Shown piece after piece: positions 55,946-64,000 of a stretch of 64,000 nt of DNA (the stretch's first letter is position 1; each line of letters opens with the position of its first letter). Under the pieces are notes generated by a model. It was not told the DNA's origin and did no database searches. It saw only the letters and a list, made by a program, of their open reading frames with translations. This DNA comes from Palaemon carinicauda (lineage: Eukaryota; Arthropoda; Malacostraca; Decapoda; Palaemonidae), in contig NC_090745.1 of assembly GCF_036898095.1 (NCBI RefSeq), forward strand, positions 86,901,748 through 86,965,747, in the 5' to 3' direction. A program made the position numbers and the translations under genes.

Positions 55946-56193
55946 TCCTATAAGCTTGGAAATACACAAAAAGTTAACGAACTGAATTAAAATTAGAGAA
56001 ATTCAATTAAGCGTGTTTTACTAAAATCCTTAATATACCACCACATAAATGGGGAATCGCATAATTTGGGTCCGTACTGTATATAGCATAGTGTATTGTA
56101 CTGTAAAAATTAAGTAAAGAAAACAATAAAATACATTTTCAGACCCCTTTCCAGCGGTGACGTAGATATGATGGGAGACGAGTTAGTCACCAC

Positions 56194-56429
56194 TCAAGAT
56201 AAATTCACCATAATCGGATAACTCGGTGTCATCTTATATATCGTGGCAATTGTTGAACGATTTACTTGATAGGCACGTTCAATATTTACCATTTTCTCAT
56301 CGCTATCTAGTTTTTTGGTAATGGCTACTTTAATTTTCATTGAAATGGCCTGCCATTTCTTTATATTACTGCCTCTATCATCACTAATCTTGCCCTTCAT
56401 TGTGCTACCACTAGCAATCTGTTTACCAA
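56194..56429 (-). pseudogene. CENP-B/Tigger-type HTH fragment
   Basis: The minus strand reads WQAISMKIKVAITKKLDSDE then KMVNIERAYQVNRSTIATIY, the N-terminal HTH of a pogo-type transposase. Its sequence differs clearly from copies A to E, so it is another family. Only this domain remains. The 88-codon frame (56460-56194) starts in the adjoining LINE tail and is artificial at its N-terminus. Confidence 0.75.
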
Positions 56430-56790
56430 CCATCATCATCATCATCATCTCCTCCCACACCTATTGACGCAAAGGGCCTCGGTTAGATTTTGCCAGCCGT
56501 CTCTATCTTGAGCTTTTATATCAATATTTCTCCAATCATCATCTCCTACTCCTCAGCCATGTAGGCCTGGGTCTTCTTACTCTTCTAGTGCCTTGCGGAG
56601 CCCAACTGATAATTTGGTGAACTAATCTCTCTTAAGGAGTACAAAGAGCATGCCCAAACCATCTCCATCTGCCCCTCACTATGATCTCATCCACGTACAG
56701 TATGGCACTTGAGTAATCTCTTATATAAAGTTTAATTTCTAATCCTGTCCTGCAATATAACTTCCAATGTTATTGTAATTCACAAAAAAT
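56430..56790 (-). mobile_element. LINE 3' end with (ATG)n tail
   Basis: On the minus strand the text AGACGGCTGGCAAAATCTAA, CCGAGGCCCTTTGCGTCAAT, AGGTGTGGGAGG ends in six ATG units (56449-56430). It looks like the last codons and short microsatellite tail of an RTE-like LINE. Upstream to about 56790 it is degraded. The insertion lies directly against the HTH fragment. Confidence 0.6.
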
Positions 56791-57849
56791 AAGGCCAAAA
56801 TACACTGGAGGCAATACAGAGAAACAGCTAAAATGATCACAATAACAAACACAATTGATTTTGAATAAAGTTGTTTGGTGCTGAACAGCCTGTGTGGCAG
56901 CAGCGGCATCAGGACCCAGTCAGAAGTGGCGGTAACTTCAAAATTATAACTTCACGGAGTTTACAAACATATTTTTGACTTGCAGCAATTTGCGTTTGTA
57001 AATTGGATGTTTGTACCTTAATGGCTGTCTGTACCCATTTTCAAAGGGTTGATAAATTGAGCCTTGTAAACACTCAGTTGAATTTTCTACTCCAGTTCTC
57101 AGCTATTTATCTCGAAACCGGTGTGGGGAGATATGTTATTTTAGGTGAACACAGCTAAAAAGAAAACCTATCTTTTATAAAAAATATATTTAGAAACTCC
57201 TAGTAGGAGAATCCTACTGGGGTAAGAAAAGTTTGTTGAGTACCATGCAATGAAGCCTGAATTAGGTTGACATTAACCACTAAATATCACCTTGGCAGGC
57301 AAGATACATGGCCTCTTCAAGGGAATAAAATGGGAAATATTTTCGTTTTTGTGGGTAACTTTGATACTTATTCAGCTATGGGAACAAAGCATTAAGATCA
57401 TTAGGAGGAGGTTCATAGAAATAAATAGGTTCCCTCAAGCTATCTTATCCAGCATCTAACTACTACTACCACTTATTTTTAATTAGCAATGTATCAGCTG
57501 TTTTTTAAGTTCAAAAGACAATTAGAAAAATTACCTAGTTCCAGCGCAACATACAAACCTTCCATTTTTTACTGTGAAGTATTTATTTCAGTGAAGCTGA
57601 AACTAGCCGATAAGCTTTTCTTACAGGGTACAACTACCCACCGCTAGTTAGCGGGGTAGGCTAGCACCCACGCTCCTAGTTTTTAATTTGGCTCAGAGGA
57701 GTGCAGACGTGTCTCACTCCCCCGTTAACAATTATAAAATTTCCCAACTGGCCCGAAGTTGAAACTTTCAACCTTTTTCTTTTCAGAGGTGACTGCCTGT
57801 GAGGATCCCTATCATGCAGGTTTGTCCAGGGATGGAAGGGCACCAGTGT

Positions 57850-59950
57850 GACACCTTCATGTTGGCTCAGGAGACCGATCCTTATGGTCTCTGTCCTGCA
57901 TGTTGAGGCCACGTATGAACGCAGGAGTCTCCTTGTGCAGTATGTAAGTAGTGGTCATCCTCCCAGTAGCTGAAATTTGGCAAATGGAAGAAAAAGAAGG
58001 CTAAAAGAGACTCTTTCCCTGAAGTTAGCCTCGAAAGGGAAGAAGGCTCACTAACTTTCTCCTTTGTCTTGGTCTCACCATTCTGACTCTGCTGAAATGG
58101 CTTCCCTAAGAGGCCGGCGAGTATGAGTGGCCACAGGTAGCACCGGGACAACTTTGTGTAAAGACTCCCTCCATGGCCTTCCCCAGAGGGCCAGGGTCCG
58201 TATCCTCCACAGGGGTCTCTCTCAGACGACGCTGTTCATCTGATGTGGCCTTCCTTAGGGTTGATGGGTCCTCCGTCAAAGGAAAAGCTAAAAGAAGTCT
58301 TACATTTGTATGTGCATGTACACAAGAGTTGAGACTTCATCTCCTGGTCACCCCAACATTCCCCCTGCTTTGGTGGGAGGACGGGAGCTGTTGACGACGA
58401 GCACTCCCTGAAGTGACCGAGTACTCCCTGAAGTGACCGAGTACTCCCTGAAGTGACTTGTCAGGAGATATTGTGATCTTGGGAATGATCTTCGGCTACA
58501 TTCCGGAGGTTGCGCAGCGAGTTACGGTAATCCTCTGGGCGGGTTCGCCTCCAGGTGTTGGACAGTCTACCCATCTGAGGGAAGACAACCCATCACCACC
58601 TCCTAGGCGTCTGGTTCTTCACCTGCGGGGACACGCTCCATCAGGAGTTATAGGGGTTGACTGATCCTCCAACTTGCAGAAGGAACTTTATTCTCCTGAG
58701 GGGTCACCCCACGAAGTTTCTGCCAAAGGCCGTTAAACTCGTCCATGCCTCACTTCAGTTCATCGGATTCCAGCTTCTCGGAGTTGGATGAGGAGGAAGG
58801 AAGGGGGTTAATATCTTCCCCCCCACTTCTTCATCGTTGGGCACAGCGAAGCACTCTGTGCTATGCTAGGCCAGTCCATCATGAGACCAGGCCTACAGGT
58901 ACCAACTCACCTGAGTTAGAACCCCGTCCTCCCTCGCCCTTCGGGAAGAGGAAGACGATGCGCTTATCTCCTTTGGGGGGCCAGGGGAGCAGGAGAGCCC
59001 CTCTCTTAGATGCACTCATACGGGATCACGCAACTTAGTCTCGGGAGGAGAGGCCTCAGGCAGCGTTGTGAGCATTACTTTCAAAGGAGAGGAGGGAAAG
59101 AACGCTTATTTGCTTGAGTCAAGTGGGCGCAATAACCCTTATGAGAGCAAAGCTTCTAAGCATGCTAGTAAGACCTTGTACACCTTAAATCCATACTCTA
59201 GAGAGAAGGTGCGGGTTGAGGTAGGCGAGTGAGCCAGCTTGTCGCAATCCCACCCCCCTCCCCTCGCTTCGAGCAGTGGACTCCTCTAGGCTTCTACCTC
59301 TGCCATGTGTAAGGCAGAGAAAGTAATATGAAGTGGTGGGAGATGACCCTTCCTCCCTTCCACTTGATCCACCTATTGTATCTCTGACCCAAGGTTCACC
59401 TTTGGCCCAACTGGCAACTCTGCCAGTCCAGTTCTCTGTGGTGAACTCCCCCAATATGGAACAAATTGCTAAGTGCACCTTGCAATCCGCTTCCTGAATA
59501 GACTACTGGTTGGACCTGGTCGGTTATCTCGTTAAGAACGAGGACTTCTCGACACCAAGAAGAAATACATTATTTTCCTTCCTACTCTCTGGTGCGAGGA
59601 CCCTTGAATTCCTGACAGAGAATGTTGTCAACCAATGGGTCAACTGGGTCCTGAGATGATAAGATGCTGTAGTCTAAAGATTCCATAGACAGAAGCCCAA
59701 GAGGAAGGGGATGAAACTCAGGAACGCCCCAATGGATGGCCCCTCCTTGTTCAAAGGGAACGACTTCGAGGAGGTCACGGAATGCTGGATAAGAGTCAGT
59801 CACGACACTTTGAGTACAGGGTAGTTACCTCTTGCCCCTATCAACCGGCACCACTGCAGCAGAGGCAACCATCTCCTATGCCTCAAAGCCAATGAAAGAG
59901 TGCACTGAAGAAGCGGACACCACGATGCCAGGAACTTAGGAGCCCATTCG
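57850..59950 (+). pseudogene. Gag-like region of DIRS-3
   Basis: 57871-57985 reads DPYGLCPAC, stop, GHVCTQESPCAVC and LKFGKWKKKKAKRD, the Cys motif and basic segment of DIRS-4 Gag with a few stops. A 20-bp unit (GAGTACTCCCTGAAGTGACC) is repeated three times at 58399-58458. Further frames (58745-59038) are Ser, Glu and Pro rich. No complete protein can be read. The assignment is by motif and position. Confidence 0.6.
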
Positions 59951-60074
59951 TCCAGAGGAGGAAGAAAGGGTAAAGGTAAAAAAAAACCCTAGTGAGGATG
60001 GTCCCGCTAGGGAGGGCAATCCCCCAACCTGTCCATCGATGGGGGGATGCTTAAAGAGCAGATGGCAGAGGTAG

Positions 60075-60863
60075 ATGCACTATCAACCTGTCGACTCTGA
60101 ACGAGTATATTCAGCAGACTTCGTTCAAATTGGAGACCCCTTAAACGGTCAGACAGGCTGTCAGACCTCACGACTTCATGATCTTGTTGGATCTAAAAAA
60201 TGTGTACTTCCAGATCCCAATAAATCCGTCATCCAGGAAGTACCTACGCTTCACTATAGTAGGCTATATATACCAAAACAAGGTGCTATGCTTCAGCCTG
60301 TCCACAACACCCCAGGAGTTCACAAAGGGTCTTTCCGCTATTGTCCACCTGGGCCCACAAGAACGGCTATTCACGGACACATCAAAAGAAGGGTGGGGGC
60401 TCACCTATTACACCTGAAGGGATCTGGGCTTTGGTCCGAATCCGAAAGGCAGTGCCACATGAACTTCCTAGAAATGAGAGCAGCCTTCCTGGCCTTCAAG
60501 CACTTCCACCACCTCCTTCTAGGACACTATGTAGTGTTGATGAGTGACAACGCTACAGTAGTGTCTCACATAAGCAAACATGGAGGTACCTTTTCACAGC
60601 ACCTATGCCAACTAGCTGTAAAAATCCTCAGGTGGACGGAAGAAAATTTGGTAGCCTCAACAGCCAGCTTCATTCCAAGCAAGAAGAACATGCTGATGGA
60701 CAATCTAAGCAGTAGGACTCAGACAGTTGGCTCCGAATGGTTCTTGAATCAACAAATAGCCAACAAAGTCTTGACTTTGTTGGGTTTGCTGACAATAAAC
60801 CTGTTTGCGACGTCCCTCAACCAGAAACTTCTGGTATACTGCTCTCCAGTACCTGACCCATAG
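60075..60863 (+). pseudogene. RT fragment and RNase H of DIRS-3
   Basis: RT motif A is visible at 60178-60240 (MILLDLKNVYFQIPINPSSR) and motif B as LCFSLSTTPQEFTKGLSAIV in one frame. The sequence then jumps to RNase H (LFTDTSKEGWGL), so the YxDD box is deleted. The long frame 60075-60863 carries the rest of RNase H: MNFLEMRAAFLAFKHF, VVLMSDNATVVSHISKHGG and LMDNLSSRT, followed by INLFATSLNQKLLVYCSPVP. A frameshift separates RT from RNase H. It is inactive as a reverse transcriptase. Confidence 0.82.
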
Positions 60864-61189
60864 GCATTCTGACAGGACGCTTTCCAACACCCGTGGGACA
60901 GAATGAACGTCCATGGTTCCCCCTCTTCTGCTTAATAAGGAAGGTATTGAACAAGGTAAGGGCACCAAAAGATCTAGCCATGACCCTCATTGCTCCGCTG
61001 TGGCAACATGCAAAATTGTTAACAGACTTTCAATATCTGCTCACAGAGGAACCAAGAGAGCTCCAACCACTTCCCAAGCAACTCCGACAACTACATGAGA
61101 AAATATTCCATTAAGCAATTCCATAGCTATGTCTTAATGCCTGGAGGTTATCTAGGAACTCCTTATAAAGAGAGGCTTCTCAAAGCCAG

Positions 61190-62130
61190 ATGCTAAGCAC
61201 ATGGCAGGCTACCTCCGGGAGTCGTCGTCTGCAGTATACCAGGTAAAGTGGTTTATCTTTTGTGGTTGGTGTCGTGGATGGGGTCTCTCATCTCAGTGCC
61301 TCTATTCCAACAGTAGCAGAGTTTTTACTGTACCTCAAGGAGGAAAAAAGTCTATTCGGTGACGGCAGTTTAAGGTTTTCACTCAGCCTTGAGCCTTGTC
61401 TTTGAACTATATGGAGTTAACATTTCCTCCACAGTGGAATTGTCAGTCCTCATACAGAATTTTGAGAGTTATTGCCCCCACTTGAAAGTTAGACCACCTC
61501 CTTGGAACCATGTCAAGGTCTTACTTACACTGAAAGGAGCCTCTTATGAGCCTCTCCATTAAGCCTCGGATATGGAACTGAACTTAAAGACGGCTTTTCT
61601 TCTGGCCTTGGCCGCCTCAACAAAAAGACAGCGAGCTGCATGGTCTTTCGTACGACATCACCCATTCAACGGGATGGGGGCTGGTCACACTCAGTTTTGT
61701 CCCTGAGTTTGTTGCAAAGACTCAAAATCCATCTGTAGTGGATTCTAGATTCGGGCCCTTTCGGATTGAATCTCTCCAATCTGTAACACACAATCCTGAT
61801 CAACTATTACTATGCCCCGCAAGGGCGCTAAGGTTATATCTCAAAAGGATGAGAAGAACCCGACCCTAGATCAACAGGCTCTTCATTAGCATGGGGAAGA
61901 CCAAGAGGAGAATCACAAAGCACTCAATATCCTCTTGGATCAGTAAAGTAATAGAAAGGGCACTGCCCCCTGACACCTCGCCGTCAGGTAGACGTCCCAG
62001 TGCACATGATGTCAGGTGAGTAAGTACTTCCCTGCCATTTCAATGGAAATTTTTTTGTACAGAAGGTACTTCAAGTGGGCAGGTGGAAACGTCAAACAAT
62101 GTTCACCACACACTACCTGCAAGATATAAC
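61190..62130 (+). pseudogene. tyrosine recombinase of DIRS-3, frameshifted
   Basis: The N-terminal part reads SSSAVYQVKWFIFCGWC. Box A is FLLALAASTKRQRAAW with the Arg present. Box B has SAHDVR followed by a stop and STSLPF. The nucleophile lies in MFTTHYLQDI at about 62098-62127. All four key residues can be found, spread over several frames with stops. The recombinase is the most recognisable remaining gene of this copy but cannot be translated whole. Confidence 0.75.
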
Positions 62131-62696
62131 CCAAAGGAGTCTAGACACATTCTCAACAAGCCCTGTGGTGGCTGCTCGTAACGTGATTTAAACACCTCAG
62201 CTTCCTTGTGGGACAATTATCAGGGGGTCGAGGGTGGAGGTTACCTGAGAAGTAAGTCTAGGATGTTTGTATGCATGACTAGCCACTTTCTACTTCATTT
62301 TTCCCTCTCTTGGGGTGCAGCATTCGAGGGACTCTGCACAGCTGATATCGTTCTTCTGAGGGTGAGTAGCACACCTTTTGGACAACCTAAAAAATATGTA
62401 TATATTTGTTATGTCCCTGTCCTGACAGAGGGGAGGCGGGAAGAAATGTGGATTAGTAGAGGGCCTGGCCAAAATAGTTACTAAGTCCTTTCTAACAGAA
62501 TGATTCTCTATTTTCCAGCAATGATTGACCAGGCCGTCATCCTACGAGGATAATGTGGCGCAGGATCCCTCAAGGTAATCCTTTACAATAGACCATCCCA
62601 GGACAGTTTCAAGCCAGTTGGTCCTGGACTTCCAATCACCTAAAGGCGCGTCTCCACAGTAAAGAACGGAAGGCTTGAATGTTGGACTGGAACAAA

Positions 62697-62990
62697 TGAC
62701 AAATTTGGAAATAATTTGTATTTTTCCTAGCAATACAAACCTGGAGCTCTTTACACATACTATACCCGCCAGCACAAATCCCTGAAAAGTCCTGCCGCAA
62801 TTATAAAAGTGACGGTTAGTTGCTAATACTGGTGGGAGTGGGGGGCCTAGTCTAACCAGCTAACTAGCGTTGGGTAGTTATACCGTATGAAAAGCTTATC
62901 GGTTAGTTTAAGCTTCGCCGAAAATAAATACTCCTCAGTAAAGAGCTCCAGGTTTGTATTGATGGAAAATACAATTATTTGCAAATGTCA
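62697..62990. repeat. inverted-repeat module at the recombinase end of DIRS-3
   Basis: The arm at 62697-62754 (TACAAACCTGGAGCTCTTTA) pairs with 62939-62990 (AAAGAGCTCCAGGTTTGTAT), with AAATTTGGAAATAATTTGTA against its partly diverged complement. The spacer of about 185 bp carries the copy of the terminal repeat that matches the 5' end. The layout is the same as in DIRS-1. Confidence 0.85.
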
Positions 62991-63080
62991 CATTTCTAAT
63001 TTGTACACAGCAGATATCAGAAAATAAAGAAATTTTTTTTCATAGTTTCATTGTTTTAAATGAAAAAAGTAGTACTATAC

Positions 63081-63250
63081 TTCTGAATGGCAGCAACTGG
63101 TCCAAATATTTCCTCCTTGACACATGGCATTTCTGATGAGACGTTAGTCAAAATGGTTGGTTCGTAAAATAAGCCGCCCAGTTCATGACGCTTTCCACCC
63201 ATCAATACTTCGGCACCCAATTTTACGGAGTCATTTACTATACCTTCAAC
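63081..63250 (-). CDS. ALDH5A1: ALDH5A1 coding exon b
   Basis: A 170-nt exon with acceptor CAATCAATAG and donor CAGAA/GTATAG. It reads VEGIVNDSVKLGAEVLMGGK, then RHELGGLFYEPTILTNVSSE, then MPCVKEEIFGPVAAIQ. The EE.FGP motif is the conserved aldehyde dehydrogenase block that contacts the nicotinamide ribose. It starts in phase 0 after exon a (QIDK plus VEG) and ends two bases into a Lys codon. Confidence 0.96.
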
Positions 63251-63574
63251 CTATTGATTGTTAAAATATAACAAGCATCAGAATTGCATTCATCTGAATT
63301 TCTATTTTCTTGAATTTAAAACACCATTTTTTCTACAAAATACACAAAATGATTCTACAGTCAATTTAAAAAGCACAGATCATTAGTAATGAATGCAAAC
63401 CTTTGAAAGAACTTGAAAAAAAAATTACAAGGAGACATAAAATTCTACATCATACATGAATTCAAAACATTGGTAAATTTAGAGTATTTTTCAAGCAAAT
63501 AATGATACAGGTAGCATTTTTCTCACAAAAGACAAACATATTACAATGCATAATCTACAAAAAACTGCACCTAC
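63251..63574 (-). other. ALDH5A1: ALDH5A1 intron between exons a and b
   Basis: A 324-bp AT-rich intron with donor GTAGGT and acceptor TAG. It has no repeat and is the only one of the three introns not enlarged by transposons. Confidence 0.85.
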
Positions 63575-63733
63575 TTTATCTATTTGACTCTGATTGATGA
63601 TTGGTCCCACATTTACGTCCTTGTTCAAGCCATCGCCCATCACTAAACGTTTGCTTATTGCCTCCTTACAAGCTGCTACAAACTTTTCATATATTCCACT
63701 CTGGGCATAAATTCTATTAGAACTGATGCATGT
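63575..63733 (-). CDS. ALDH5A1: ALDH5A1 coding exon a, with catalytic cysteine
   Basis: A 159-nt, phase-0 exon with acceptor GACCTTTACAG and donor AAA/GTAGGT. It starts T-C-I-S-S-N-R, where the Cys is the catalytic nucleophile (family block GQTC; the GQ would end the previous exon outside the window). It then reads IYAQSGIYEKFVAACKEAIS and VMGDGLNKDVNVGPIINQSQ. The residue two after the catalytic Cys is Ser, where human SSADH has Cys342 of the redox-switch disulfide. Confidence 0.96.
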
Positions 63734-64000
63734 CTGTAAAGGTCATAACAATGATAACTTACATTCCCATACTATGTTCTTTGAGAATTACATGTGCAAG
63801 TGAAACAAACCTTTAAGATGTATCTAACCACATCAAGGAAATTCAAATATTGATACCCAATGATTTGAACATTAGATAATTAAGAGACAAAATTAGATTA
63901 CAAGTTTGGCAACAGGAACTGCCATATTTACATTAGCACAGGCAAAATCATAATTTCAAGGTTGCAAAACTCATGAAGAAAAGCAATTATATCCAGATAC
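63734..64000 (-). other. ALDH5A1: ALDH5A1 upstream intron, partial
   Basis: AT-rich intron sequence running off the window edge. No further exon is visible. The preceding exon, expected to end with the GQ of the GQTC block, lies beyond base 64000. Confidence 0.7.

Larger units (their letters stand above)
57528..62995 (+). mobile_element. DIRS-like element, DIRS-3
   Basis: Plus-strand order is Gag (about 57850-59900), RT fragment and RNase H (60075-60860), post-RNase-H region (to about 61100) and tyrosine recombinase (about 61190-62130). The 5' terminal repeat (57580-57690) is mirrored at 62820-62945 (TAACCGATAAGCTTTTC type). The recombinase end also has inverted arms 62697-62754 and 62939-62990. 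At 5.5 kb it fills most of the intron between exons b and c and ends 85 bp from exon b. RT is internally deleted and frames are broken. Confidence 0.85.
35419..63733 (-). other. ALDH5A1: ALDH5A1 gene, 3' part (four exons, three introns)
   Basis: Succinate-semialdehyde dehydrogenase, the mitochondrial enzyme that oxidises succinate semialdehyde from GABA breakdown to succinate with NAD+. The four exons (159, 170, 88 and 180 nt) join in frame to 198 residues plus stop, starting one residue before the catalytic Cys. Human SSADH has 535 residues with catalytic Cys340, so this length fits the family. Introns are 324, 8494 and 18900 bp. The two large ones carry nearly all transposons between 36 and 63 kb. 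The first exons lie beyond the window. Confidence 0.93.

Overview
The window is eukaryotic and very probably from a decapod crustacean. Three things point there: split genes with long introns, extreme microsatellites ((TA)n, (ATT)n, (GA)n), and dense Tigger, DIRS, LINE and hAT copies. One LINE 3' tail with an (ATT)n end resembles a repeat I remember from caridean shrimps. That is recall, not a search.

Only one host gene is supported: the last four coding exons of a succinate-semialdehyde dehydrogenase (ALDH5A1/SSADH) gene on the minus strand (63733-63575, 63250-63081, 54586-54499, 35598-35419). Frames and GT/AG splice sites join cleanly into a 198-residue C-terminal half that starts next to the catalytic cysteine. 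Its introns of 324, 8494 and 18900 bp are largely filled with transposons. Upstream exons lie beyond base 64000.

Everything else is mainly mobile DNA in nested layers. (1) A (TA)n tract fills 1-415. (2) Tigger copy A (1464-10339) is split by a DIRS-type tyrosine-recombinase retroelement, DIRS-1 (3499-9986). (3) Tigger copy B is at 11228-13782. (4) 13.8-24.4 kb holds MITE-like repeats, a LINE fragment with an (ATT)n tail, and an RT-bearing LINE split by a hAT element. (5) DIRS-4 (24413-33240) contains Tigger copy C (27480-30262), which has an unbroken 616-codon transposase. (6) 33.2-35.4 kb is the probable 3' UTR and downstream flank of the host gene. (7) The large ALDH5A1 intron holds a 5S rRNA pseudogene, DIRS-2 fragments, Tigger D, a 1-kb deleted Tigger (E), a FLYWCH-type MULE relic and two members of the (ATT)n-tail LINE group. 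A further RT-bearing member lies just beyond the exon-c donor. (8) The 8.5-kb intron holds another member of that LINE group, a solo DIRS-like hairpin, a CENP-B-type HTH fragment joined to a LINE 3' end, and DIRS-3 (57528-62995).

No transposon here looks fully functional. Tigger C has an open frame but carries Glu where the first catalytic Asp is expected. The DIRS copies have lost the RT core, although recombinase residues survive in broken frames. The most unusual structural signal is a long inverted-repeat module, about 290-460 bp overall, at the recombinase end of three different DIRS elements and once on its own.
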